A stretch of 64,000 nucleotides of DNA from an uncultured Erysipelotrichaceae bacterium (GTDB lineage Bacteria; Bacillota_I; Bacilli_A; Erysipelotrichales; Erysipelotrichaceae): assembly GCA_944325255.1 (NCBI GenBank), contig CALUZH010000012.1, positions 1-64,000 on the forward strand, given 5' to 3'. The position numbers and the translations under genes were made by a program. Every line of letters starts with the position of its first letter. Position 1 is the stretch's first letter. This document shows, piece after piece, positions 54,381-61,227 of the stretch. The notes beneath the pieces are model-generated. The model made no database searches. It was given only the letters and a program-made list of their open reading frames with translations, and was not told where the DNA came from.

Positions 54381-55004
54381 ATGATTCAAGGGAAGTTTAT
54401 TACTTTTGAAGGACCGGATGGAGCCGGCAAGACAACGGTAGCCAAGGGCGTCCTTGAAAGATTAAAAAAAGCGGGTATTGATTGCCTTTATACTCGGGAA
54501 CCGGGAGGAATTGAAATTGCCGAACAGATTCGTTCGGTTATTTTAAATCCTGCCAATACAGCTATGGATGCCCGTACCGAAGCCTTACTTTATGCTGCCA
54601 GTCGTCGCCAGCATTTGGTGGAAAAAGTTATTCCGGCTTTAAATAAAGGTCAGCTTGTCTTATGTGACCGCTTTGTTGATTCATCATTGGCTTATCAGGG
54701 TTATGGCCGTAATTTAGGCTTTGATGCCGTATATGACTTAAATAAATTCGCTATTGAAAACTATTTTCCCGATTTGACCTTATTTTTGGACATTGATGAA
54801 CAAAAAGGGCTTGAACGGATTTCTTCAAGAGAAAATAAGGATCGTTTGGATATGGAATCTTTAGCTTTTCACCATCGGGTAAATCAAGGATATAAGGAAG
54901 TTTTAAGACGTTTTGCATACCGTATTAAAGTGGTTGATGCCTCGCTTAGTATTGATGAGGTAATTGAAAACTGTCTTGCATATATTTTAAAGGTTATCGC
55001 ATGA
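54381..55004 (+). CDS. tmk: Thymidylate kinase
   Basis: 207 aa. P-loop FEGPDGAGKTT, the DR motif YTREPGG, and LCDRFVDSSLAYQGYGR are diagnostic. It phosphorylates dTMP to dTDP. Overlaps holB by 4 nt, keeping the usual tmk-holB-ricT-rsmI order. Confidence 0.96.
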   Translation: MIQGKFITFEGPDGAGKTTVAKGVLERLKKAGIDCLYTREPGGIEIAEQIRSVILNPANTAMDARTEALLYAASRRQHLVEKVIPALNKGQLVLCDRFVDSSLAYQGYGRNLGFDAVYDLNKFAIENYFPDLTLFLDIDEQKGLERISSRENKDRLDMESLAFHHRVNQGYKEVLRRFAYRIKVVDASLSIDEVIENCLAYILKVIA

Positions 55005-55972
55005 TCAAAGAGCTGCTTGAAGAAAATGAAAAGATCATTTATCAAAGTATGGTCAATGTCTTTAAAAGCGGCAATATCCCGCAAACGCTTTTATTGGCCG
55101 GGCCGTCTAATCCTTTAAAAAAGGAGGCAGCGGTTTTTTTGGCTCAAAGTATTATTGAAGACCATAATGATTTGGCTTGTGAAGAATGTGAACGTTGTCA
55201 AAGAATTAAGGCCGGTAATTATTATGATGTATATTTGATCGCAGGTGAAGGCAAAATCCTCAAAGATGATATTGAAAGATTGCTGGAAGAATTTCATCAA
55301 ACAGCTTTAGAGCGTGATGGTAAAAAAGTATTTGTCATATATGATATTGATACAGCCAATCCTAAGGCGGCAAATATGATTCTTAAGTCAATTGAGGAAC
55401 CGATGCCGGGCAACTACTGGATTTTTACCAGTGATCGGGAAGATGCTGTTTTGCCGACTATTGCCTCGCGTTGTTTAATATGGCGTTTTCATCGGCCCAA
55501 TATCGCTTTTTTACAAAAAAAATATGCCGAAAATTCATATAATATGAATGATGCTTACATATTAGCCAGACTTTTTCATGAATATCGGCCCTTTGATATT
55601 CATGATAAGGCCTATGTTTTGGCTAAGGAGATGCTTGAAAGGACTGTTGATTCTATGTCCCGTAAAGGGAGTCTTGAAATGTTTTTTATTAATGAATGGT
55701 ATCCTTTAGCTAAAAAGGAGGCCGATGTCTTTAATAAGAGCCAGGACTATTATTTGGATATGATGATTATCTTATTGCATGATGCCATAAAGGATAATCA
55801 AGATTATGATGAATGGTATGCAGATTTGTTAAAACAAATAAAAGCTTATGATCTTTATAAAATGACAAATATTTTTTATGAAATTAAGGATTTAGCCAAT
55901 ACTAATGCTGAGCGGCGACTTTTATTTGATCGCTTGGCCTATAGCTTGGATAAAATGGAGGAAAGGAAGTAG
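55001..55972 (+). CDS. holB: DNA polymerase III delta' subunit
   Basis: 323 aa, AAA+ clamp-loader subunit. The P-loop is degenerate (LLLAGPSNPLKKEA), as expected for delta'. The zinc-module cysteines are visible (CEECERCQRIK). VIYDIDTANPKAANMILKSI, then EEPMPGNYWIFTSD, matches the conserved core and SRC-like motif (ASRCLIWRF). Works in loading the beta clamp. Confidence 0.9.
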   Translation: MIKELLEENEKIIYQSMVNVFKSGNIPQTLLLAGPSNPLKKEAAVFLAQSIIEDHNDLACEECERCQRIKAGNYYDVYLIAGEGKILKDDIERLLEEFHQTALERDGKKVFVIYDIDTANPKAANMILKSIEEPMPGNYWIFTSDREDAVLPTIASRCLIWRFHRPNIAFLQKKYAENSYNMNDAYILARLFHEYRPFDIHDKAYVLAKEMLERTVDSMSRKGSLEMFFINEWYPLAKKEADVFNKSQDYYLDMMIILLHDAIKDNQDYDEWYADLLKQIKAYDLYKMTNIFYEIKDLANTNAERRLLFDRLAYSLDKMEERK

Positions 55973-55975
55973 CTT

Positions 55976-56833
55976 ATGGAAGATAAACCAATATATTATG
56001 TTTCGATTCGTTTTGAGTTGACCAATAAATCTTATACCTTCCAAACCGAAGATGCTGATTTAAAGCCTGGTGATTTGGTGGTAGTTGAAACCCAAAGGGG
56101 TTTGGAATTGGGAAGAGTCAATAACGAGCTTAAAAGAGATTCGGGCCTAAGTGATGAAATAACCATTAAACCGGTACTTCATCGGGCTGATGAAAAAGAG
56201 ATTGCCATTTATGAACAAAATAAGCTTGATGCCAAAGAGGCTATGGCGGTATGTCAAAAAGAGGCTGATGATCTTAATTTGGATATGCATGTGATATCGG
56301 CGGAATATACCTTGGATCGCATGAAGATTACTTTTACATATTTGGCTGACGGCAGGGTCGATTTTCGCGAGCTTTTAAAAGTTTTGGCGGCTATTTTTCA
56401 TTGTCGTATTGATTTAAGACAGGTTGGAGCCCGTGATAAGTCAAAGATGGTCAGCGGTATCGGCGTTTGCGGAAGGGAACTTTGCTGTGCCCGATTTATT
56501 TCGGAATTTGATCGGGTATCCATCAATATGGCCAAAAACCAGCTTTTGGCTTTGAATGTATCTAAACTTTCGGGCCATTGCGGCAGTTTGATGTGCTGCT
56601 TAAAATATGAAGATGAAGCTTATAAAGAATTGCGTAAAGGTTTGCCTAAACTTAATGCCCAGGTAGAATATGAAGGGGTTAAATATCGAGTTACCGGCAT
56701 GAATGTCATTGCCCGAACCTGTAAATTAGAGAATAAGGAAAGTGCTCTTTATTTAAGCCTTGAAGATTTAATGAACAAGGGCAAATTTAAAGTTAACGAC
56801 AAGAGTAAAAAAGAAGATGAAAAGGCAGAGTAG
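55976..56833 (+). CDS. ricT: PSP1 domain protein RicT (YaaT)
   Basis: 285 aa. The PSP1 core is clear: KPGDLVVVETQRGLELGRVN, RVDFRELLKVLAAIFHCRID, and the Cys-rich VCGRELCCARF and GHCGSLMCCLKYEDE that bind Fe-S clusters in the RicAFT complex. In Bacillus that complex aids RNase Y mRNA processing and phosphorelay control. Three nt after holB. Confidence 0.94.
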   Translation: MEDKPIYYVSIRFELTNKSYTFQTEDADLKPGDLVVVETQRGLELGRVNNELKRDSGLSDEITIKPVLHRADEKEIAIYEQNKLDAKEAMAVCQKEADDLNLDMHVISAEYTLDRMKITFTYLADGRVDFRELLKVLAAIFHCRIDLRQVGARDKSKMVSGIGVCGRELCCARFISEFDRVSINMAKNQLLALNVSKLSGHCGSLMCCLKYEDEAYKELRKGLPKLNAQVEYEGVKYRVTGMNVIARTCKLENKESALYLSLEDLMNKGKFKVNDKSKKEDEKAE

Positions 56834-57668
56834 TTTTCTGGCAAATGGCCCTACCTTATATTTGGTAGCTACCCCGATAGGTAATCTCCAAGAGTTATCG
56901 CCTCGGGCAATCGAAGTTTTAAATAGTGTCGAATATATCGCTTGCGAAGATACGCGCAACAGTAAAAAATTATTGACTCATTTTAATATCCATAAAAATC
57001 TTTTGGCTTATCATAATTTTAATGAGGATGTAAGTACCAAGGGTTTGATGGAACTCTTATTGGCAGGAAAGAGTATTGCCTTAATTTCCGATGCCGGTTA
57101 TCCCTTGGTTTCCGATCCCGGCTATAATATTGTAAAGGCAGCTATTAATGCTGATATTCCGGTTGTCGCTATAAGCGGACCTAATGCTGCCCTTGATGCC
57201 TTAGTTGTCTCAGGCCTTGATAGCCGACATTATCTTTTTTATGGCTTCTTGAGTCCCAAAACAAGCGCTGTGGTCAAAGAATTGACAAGTCTTAGAGAAT
57301 TACCTTACACTCTCATCTTTTATGAAGCACCGCATCGTATTCAAAAAACCCTAAAGACCGCTCTTACGGTCTTAGGCAATCGTCAGGCCGTTGTTGCCCG
57401 TGAACTTACCAAGCTCCATGAGGAGATTATTCGTGGCGATCTTTTATCACTCAGCTTATTGGATGATTTAAAGGGTGAAATTGTCTTATTGATCGAAGGC
57501 TATAAAGCTGATGATGTCATTATCGACTATTCAAAGATTATGGCCCATATTGATGCCGATGTCAAAACCGGCATCAAGGCTAAAGATGCCATCAATGAGG
57601 CAGCCAAGAAGTGGAATATTTCTAAAAACGAATTATATAATTACTATCATCAAAATAAGAATCAATGA
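56817..57668 (+). CDS. rsmI: 16S rRNA 2'-O-methyltransferase RsmI
   Basis: 283 aa. LYLVATPIGNLQELSPRAIE, CEDTRNSKKLL, the SAM loop SDAGYPLVSDPG and FYEAPHRIQKTL define the family. It methylates C1402 of 16S rRNA at the 2' oxygen. Start overlaps ricT by 17 nt. Last gene before the integrated element. Confidence 0.95.
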   Translation: MKRQSSFLANGPTLYLVATPIGNLQELSPRAIEVLNSVEYIACEDTRNSKKLLTHFNIHKNLLAYHNFNEDVSTKGLMELLLAGKSIALISDAGYPLVSDPGYNIVKAAINADIPVVAISGPNAALDALVVSGLDSRHYLFYGFLSPKTSAVVKELTSLRELPYTLIFYEAPHRIQKTLKTALTVLGNRQAVVARELTKLHEEIIRGDLLSLSLLDDLKGEIVLLIEGYKADDVIIDYSKIMAHIDADVKTGIKAKDAINEAAKKWNISKNELYNYYHQNKNQ

Positions 57669-57670
57669 TT

Positions 57671-57694
57671 GACCGTTTATCTAACGGTCTTTTT
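57671..57694 (+). terminator. Terminator of the tmk-rsmI operon
   Basis: GACCGTT, 5-nt loop, AACGGTC followed by TTTTT. Immediately past the rsmI stop and just outside the left attachment repeat. Confidence 0.9.
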
Positions 57695-57729
57695 AAATAT
57701 GACAAATAATAATATATTTATTAAAGGGC

Positions 57730-57782
57730 ATAAAAAAAGCCCTACTTTAAGGACTGAAATTAAAATGGTGGAGCATAGCGGG
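57730..57782. repeat. Left attachment site (direct repeat copy 1)
   Basis: 53 bp identical to 60886-60938 except T/C at 57747. It carries a second copy of the final 17 nt of tRNA-Ala (TGGTGGAGCATAGCGGG) and of the tRNA terminator, but no complete tRNA, as expected at the far end of a tRNA-site insertion. Confidence 0.9.
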
Positions 57783-57931
57783 TTTTATTTGGTTAATTTT
57801 TGATTGATTTATGTTATCAGATTTGCCTTATTTTAAGACGTTTTATATATGCCTATCTTTTTGTAAATTATATGCTTTTTTCTAAAATCTTCTCAATTTC
57901 TTCTCACTTTTTTGCGTTTATGCCGAGAAAA

Positions 57932-58042
57932 CTTTTTGAGCTAGGCTTGCTAGAAGTAGGCTTAAAGACGAGAGCGCCAAAGCTTTAGCTTTGGAGGTCT
58001 ACGGCTTGCCGTGACTTTGGCAAGGGTTCCTAGCTCAAAAAG
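57932..58042 (+). other. Candidate single-strand origin: large branched stem-loop
   Basis: CTTTTTGAGCTAGG (57932-57945) and its exact complement (58029-58042) close a 111-nt structure. Inside are CTTGC/GCAAG, a hairpin CCAAAGC-TTTA-GCTTTGG (57977-57994) and ACGGC-TT-GCCGT (58001-58012). A long, imperfectly paired noncoding stem-loop is what rolling-circle plasmids use as lagging-strand origin. I do not see the TAGCG box of ssoA types, so the class is open. It could instead be a structured RNA. A 62-codon frame across 57800-57988 is not credible as a gene. Confidence 0.55.
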
Positions 58043-58071
58043 GAAATTGGAATAAATGCATAAAACATATG

Positions 58072-58100
58072 TTGCAATATATACAAAAATATTGTACTAT
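58072..58100 (+). promoter_or_regulatory. copG-rep promoter with operator palindrome
   Basis: TTGCAA (58072-58077) and TACTAT (58095-58100) with 17-bp spacing. The spacer carries CAATAT (58075-58080) and ATATTG (58089-58094) as an inverted repeat. In pMV158 CopG binds a similar symmetric site inside its own promoter. Confidence 0.7.
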
Positions 58101-58125
58101 TAGCATATAGAAAAGGGGTGTTAAA

Positions 58126-58473
58126 ATGGATGATACCAAAAAGTCAGATTATAAGAAATCTACTAGAAGACGATTATCTGTCCCATTGTCTATCAAGCTT
58201 TATGACAAGATATTAAGGGATGCAGATGCCATGGGTGTATCTCCTGCCACATATGCCGGTATACTCATAGGTCAACACTATCAACAGCTCGAACAAACTA
58301 ATGAGAATGCTAAAAATGCTTTTGGTGATATGTTGTCTAATTTGCTTACTTCTCAATTAGGCATTTCGAAAGATGTTGCCGATAATATCGTCGAAGAGAG
58401 TTCTAAAAATTCCTATCAAGAAGGCTTAGATTTCTTTAAGTCATTAAGTGAACACAATAAAGCTAACAAGTAA
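58126..58473 (+). CDS. CopG-like ribbon-helix-helix copy-control protein
   Basis: 115 aa. The basic segment RRRLSVPLSIKLYDKILRDA, then DAMGVSPATYAGILIG, fits a ribbon-helix-helix protein: a beta-strand that reads DNA, followed by two helices. The remaining 60 residues are extra compared with pMV158 CopG (45 aa). Likely represses its own and the rep promoter. AAGGGG precedes the start. Confidence 0.75.
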   Translation: MDDTKKSDYKKSTRRRLSVPLSIKLYDKILRDADAMGVSPATYAGILIGQHYQQLEQTNENAKNAFGDMLSNLLTSQLGISKDVADNIVEESSKNSYQEGLDFFKSLSEHNKANK

Positions 58474-58482
58474 TCTAAGCAT

Positions 58483-58572
58483 AAAAAAACAACTAGTTAG
58501 ACCGCTAAATCCTTACTAGTTGTTACAATATTCACAATAAGCCTTAAACGCTTAATTTAAGGGCTCTATTGC
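58483..58572 (-). ncRNA. Candidate counter-transcribed RNA controlling rep
   Basis: On the minus strand an extended -10 (TGCTAAAAT, 58587-58579) predicts a start near 58572. The RNA would hold a hairpin (58539-58565, AGCCCTTAAA/TTTAAGGCTT with a bulge). It would end in a perfect terminator: AACAACTAGT/ACTAGTTGTT (58524-58488) followed by seven Us, which exist only on this strand. About 90 nt long, it is antisense to the leader between copG and rep, exactly where pMV158 encodes RNA II. Confidence 0.6.
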
Positions 58573-58635
58573 TATTTGATTTTAGCATAAATTCCTTGAA
58601 AAATATAGGCTTATTCTCTTAGTTTACTATATTCT

Positions 58636-58661
58636 CCGCGCGGTCAATGTAATCCGCGCGG
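58636..58661. repeat. Paired CCGCGCGG palindromes
   Basis: The 8-bp palindrome CCGCGCGG occurs at 58636-58643 and 58654-58661, with starts 18 bp apart (about two helical turns less three bases). It is striking in an AT-rich stretch. It lies between the antisense RNA promoter and the nick site. A protein-binding site in the rep leader or origin is possible. Confidence 0.5.
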
Positions 58662-58710
58662 AAGCCTAAGCTTAAAGAGGAAAATACCTACTTTTTGGGG
58701 CTAAGAATTC

Positions 58711-58743
58711 CAATTGCTTATTACTACGACATATAAGCAATTG
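58711..58743 (+). other. Double-strand origin (dso) nick-site hairpin
   Basis: Perfect 11-bp inverted repeat CAATTGCTTAT / ATAAGCAATTG with an 11-nt loop TACTACGACAT. TACTACGAC is the pMV158-family nick sequence, cleaved between G and A (58728/58729). Presence of both hairpin and nick sequence upstream of rep is strong evidence for a working leading-strand origin. Confidence 0.88.
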
Positions 58744-58744
58744 G

Positions 58745-58836
58745 TGTTCCATGTGTCAAACAGTTAAAAAACCCTTTATTTAAGCCTTATATGATTGGCA
58801 CACATCTCTTAAAAAAACATGTTCCATTGTGCCAAA
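58745..58836 (+). repeat. Rep-binding direct repeats (iterons)
   Basis: TGTTCCATGTGTCAAA (58745-58760) recurs as TGTTCCATTGTGCCAAA (58820-58836). An inverted partial copy, TTGGCACACAT, lies at 58795-58805. In pMV158 direct repeats beside the nick hairpin bind RepB. The second copy reaches the rep ribosome site, so Rep could also repress its own synthesis. Confidence 0.6.
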
Positions 58837-58852
58837 AAGAAAGGATTTATTT

Positions 58853-59536
58853 ATGACTATAAATTTATTTAAAAATAACATTAAATCTCGCAATTATTGT
58901 GCGGTTTTATATCCTCAAGAAGATAATACTCACGCTAATGCACTTGAGTATATCTCATCCCATTTTCAATCATGCTATATCACTCACGATAGAGACACAG
59001 ATGAAGATGGCGAAATTAAAAAAGCTCATGTGCATGCGGTGATGACATTTAAAAATGCAAGGTATCAAAAATCAGTTGCTTCTGAGCTTGGCATTGAAGC
59101 TAATTACTTAGAAAAAGTAAGCAACTTAGATAGCTATTTGCTATATCTTGTTCATTATGATGAGCCTGATAAGTTCCAATACTCCATTGATGATGTAAAA
59201 GGCGCACTGAAAGGCAAGCTTGATAGGCTTCTTAAAAGTGAAAGTATTCCCGATGAAGAAGAAGCGGTCTTGTTTCTAAAAAATTATATTTCTAATTCAC
59301 ATACGTTAATCTCGGTAAGCGACTTTGTTACTTATTCTTGTCAAAATGGCTTGTATAAGTATTATCGGCGAAGTCCTAATATATTCAATAAAATGCTTGA
59401 TGAGCATAATAACTATATCAGAAGTAAAGCCGATTCAGATGATCTATACGATGATGCATACAATCTGGATCTAGATACAGGCGAGCTCACTGAGCTCAAG
59501 GAAAGAGGTGGATACATTGAAAACAATAAGCTATAA
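58853..59536 (+). CDS. Rolling-circle replication initiator (Rep_2/RepB family, HUH)
   Basis: 227 aa from ATG 58853, after AAAGGA. CAVLYPQ begins the OB/HUH core; THDRDTDEDGEIKKAHVHAV contains the metal-binding HVH (His59, His61). LDSYLLYLVHYDEPDKFQY carries the catalytic Tyr (probably Tyr98, in the YLxH motif) and the conserved Lys-x-Gln-Tyr. It nicks the origin and joins the ends after one round of replication. The C-terminal part may be an oligomerisation domain, as in pMV158 RepB. Confidence 0.9.
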   Translation: MTINLFKNNIKSRNYCAVLYPQEDNTHANALEYISSHFQSCYITHDRDTDEDGEIKKAHVHAVMTFKNARYQKSVASELGIEANYLEKVSNLDSYLLYLVHYDEPDKFQYSIDDVKGALKGKLDRLLKSESIPDEEEAVLFLKNYISNSHTLISVSDFVTYSCQNGLYKYYRRSPNIFNKMLDEHNNYIRSKADSDDLYDDAYNLDLDTGELTELKERGGYIENNKL

Positions 59537-59783
59537 AGAGCGTTATTTGCTTGCCATAAGCGAAAACCTTTCCATTAAGCAAATATCTTTGCTTTTAGGC
59601 ATTGGCTCTTCTATGGCTTCTAAAATCCGCTCTAAGGCACTTGATTACTGTATCTTGAATGATATTCCCCTTTATTCGCAACAAGTTCCCACAGAAGCGG
59701 TTTTAGCGGTCACAGGCAAAACGGTAGACTATTACTACACTAAATTTCTTCAAGAGCAAAAAGTATTGCTCCAAGGTGCTTGA
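59517..59783 (+). CDS. Small HTH protein, possible excisionase or regulator
   Basis: 88 aa from TTG 59517; GAGGTGG lies at proper distance, whereas a GTG at 59508 would be inside it. The segment LAISENLSIKQISLLLGIGSSMASKI looks like a helix-turn-helix. Placed between rep and integrase, it might direct excision (Xis-like) or regulate int. No family recognised. It overlaps rep by 20 nt. Confidence 0.6.
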   Translation: MKTISYKERYLLAISENLSIKQISLLLGIGSSMASKIRSKALDYCILNDIPLYSQQVPTEAVLAVTGKTVDYYYTKFLQEQKVLLQGA

Positions 59784-59785
59784 GT

Positions 59786-60883
59786 ATGCCTGTATACAAG
59801 AATAATAAAGCTAAATCAAAAAAGTATTATGTCAAGCATAAAAACATCACAAAGCGTGGCTTTGAAACATATCAAGAAGCCAAGATGTGGGAAAGTAAGC
59901 TAATTTTGGAAAATAGCCAAGTAAATTGTAATAAATACTTTTATGATGTGGCAACATTGTACTTTGATGATTTAAAGCCTAACGTCACTTATGCTACATA
60001 TGGCAAGGCTATACAAACCTATAACGCTTATATAAAGCCTAATCTTGCCAATAAGCGTTTATCTTCAATTACCGCTCTAGATTGTAAGAAGTTTAAAGAT
60101 TTTATTGATGCGTTACCTCTACACACATCCTCAAAAAATTATATTATAGGGGTTTATAAGCGTATATTTACCTTTGCGGTTAAATATCTTTCACTAAGCA
60201 ATAATCCTTGTATAAACCTTGATAACTTTAAAAGGACTAGCGAGGAAATTATTAGGAAGCATTCAAAAGAGCTTAATGTTTGGTCTGTTGATGAGTTTAA
60301 TAAGTTTATTGAATGTGTAAAGATACCTAAATATAAAACGCTATTCTATGTGTTATTTTATACAGGCATAAGACTTGGAGAAGCTCAAGCTTTACAATGG
60401 AAAGACTATTATAATGGCTTAATTGATGTTTATAAAAGCTATACAGTCAAAACCGATAAAGGCATATATGAAATTAAAACCACCAAAACTCTTTCTAGTA
60501 TTCGCAAGGTGTCTTTACCAAGCAAGCTAATAGACGTTCTTGATGATTATAAAGCTAGCATTTCATCGACTCCTGGTTTTAGTAATGACTGGTATATCTT
60601 CGGCAATATAAATCCTTTGCCTAGAACCAACATTGAAAGAGTAAAGAGTAAAGCCATTAAAGAAAGTGGTGTTAAGAGAATCAAGATACATGATTTTAGA
60701 CATTCTCACGCTAGCAATCTTATTGCAAGTGGTGTTAATATAGTTGCGGTATCTAAAAGGTTAGGGCATAGCGATATTAACATGACGCTTAAAACCTATA
60801 CACACTTGATGAAAAAAAGTGAAGATGAACTTTTAATGAGTTTAGATAAAATCTTCTCAAAATCTTCTCAAGATGATTTTTAG
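59786..60883 (+). CDS. int: Tyrosine recombinase (integrase)
   Basis: 365 aa from ATG 59786 with AAGGTG upstream. An N-terminal arm-binding domain (KYYVKHKNITKRGFETYQEA) precedes a core-binding domain (about 55-150). The catalytic set is complete: Arg196 (YTGIRLGEAQAL), a Lys near 231, His302 and Arg305 (HDFRHSHASN), His328 (LGHSDI) and nucleophile Tyr338 (TYTHL). The stop lies 2 nt before the right repeat. It should recombine the 53-bp repeats to integrate or excise the element. Confidence 0.95.
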   Translation: MPVYKNNKAKSKKYYVKHKNITKRGFETYQEAKMWESKLILENSQVNCNKYFYDVATLYFDDLKPNVTYATYGKAIQTYNAYIKPNLANKRLSSITALDCKKFKDFIDALPLHTSSKNYIIGVYKRIFTFAVKYLSLSNNPCINLDNFKRTSEEIIRKHSKELNVWSVDEFNKFIECVKIPKYKTLFYVLFYTGIRLGEAQALQWKDYYNGLIDVYKSYTVKTDKGIYEIKTTKTLSSIRKVSLPSKLIDVLDDYKASISSTPGFSNDWYIFGNINPLPRTNIERVKSKAIKESGVKRIKIHDFRHSHASNLIASGVNIVAVSKRLGHSDINMTLKTYTHLMKKSEDELLMSLDKIFSKSSQDDF

Positions 60884-60885
60884 GT

Positions 60886-60938
60886 ATAAAAAAAGCCCTA
60901 CTCTAAGGACTGAAATTAAAATGGTGGAGCATAGCGGG
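60886..60938. repeat. Right attachment site (direct repeat copy 2), overlapping tRNA-Ala 3' end
   Basis: Contains the last 17 nt of tRNA-Ala and the tRNA operon terminator read on the minus strand: AGTCC/GGGCT stem then seven T (60910-60888). Because the repeat keeps both, the tRNA stays functional after insertion. Confidence 0.9.
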
Positions 60939-60997
60939 ATCGAACCGCTGACCTCCTGCGTGCAAAGCAGGCGCTCTCCCAGCTGAGCTAATGCCCC
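60922..60997 (-). tRNA. tRNA-Ala (UGC)
   Basis: 76 nt on the minus strand including encoded CCA. Starts GGGGCAT; D arm AGCTCAGCTGGGAGAGC; anticodon loop in CTGCTTTGCACGCAG gives TGC; T arm GCGGTTCGATCCCGC. Acceptor stem pairs fully with ATGCTCC. Confidence 0.96.
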
Positions 60998-61025
60998 TTA
61001 TATATTCAACTTGGGATAATTCAAA

Positions 61026-61102
<77 letters not shown>

Positions 61103-61133
61103 AAATCACTATTGAATTACCAAGTGCTCATTA

Positions 61134-61162
61134 ATGATACTAAAATATGACTAATGAGTCAA
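61134..61162 (-). promoter_or_regulatory. Promoter of the tRNA-Ile/tRNA-Ala operon
   Basis: On the minus strand TTGACT (61162-61157) and TATCAT (61139-61134) with 17-bp spacing, about 32 nt before tRNA-Ile. Good stable-RNA promoter position. Confidence 0.75.
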
Positions 61163-61199
61163 TAGTTTTTTTGATATTTTATGATATTTCGGTATAAAA

Positions 61200-61222
61200 A
61201 AGCCCTAAATTGCTTAGGGCTT
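61200..61222 (-). terminator. Terminator of the DUF349 gene
   Basis: AAGCCCTAA and TTAGGGCTT form a 9-bp stem with a 5-nt loop; on the minus strand it runs into TTTTTTAT. Lies 5 nt past the stop codon. Confidence 0.88.
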
Positions 61223-61227
61223 GATGA

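Larger units (their letters stand above)
57730..60938 (+). mobile_element. Integrated rolling-circle replicon (pMV158-like rep plus tyrosine integrase) in tRNA-Ala
   Basis: Bounded by 53-bp direct repeats (57730-57782 and 60886-60938, one mismatch), a unit of 3,156 bp. The right repeat includes the last 17 nt of tRNA-Ala and its terminator. Inside, in order: candidate single-strand origin, CopG-like gene with operator, candidate antisense RNA, nick-site hairpin, HUH Rep, HTH protein, integrase. No relaxase, transfer gene or cargo is present. All genes lie on the plus strand. It appears intact and able to excise as a small plasmid. Confidence 0.88.

Noticed and set aside
57800-57988. 62-codon ORF near the left end of the element
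   Set aside because: No ribosome site, low-complexity hydrophobic product, and it crosses the large stem-loop; more likely noncoding.
57730-60938. Conjugative or mobilisable status of the element
   Set aside because: No relaxase, coupling protein or recognisable transfer origin; called an integrative replicon only.
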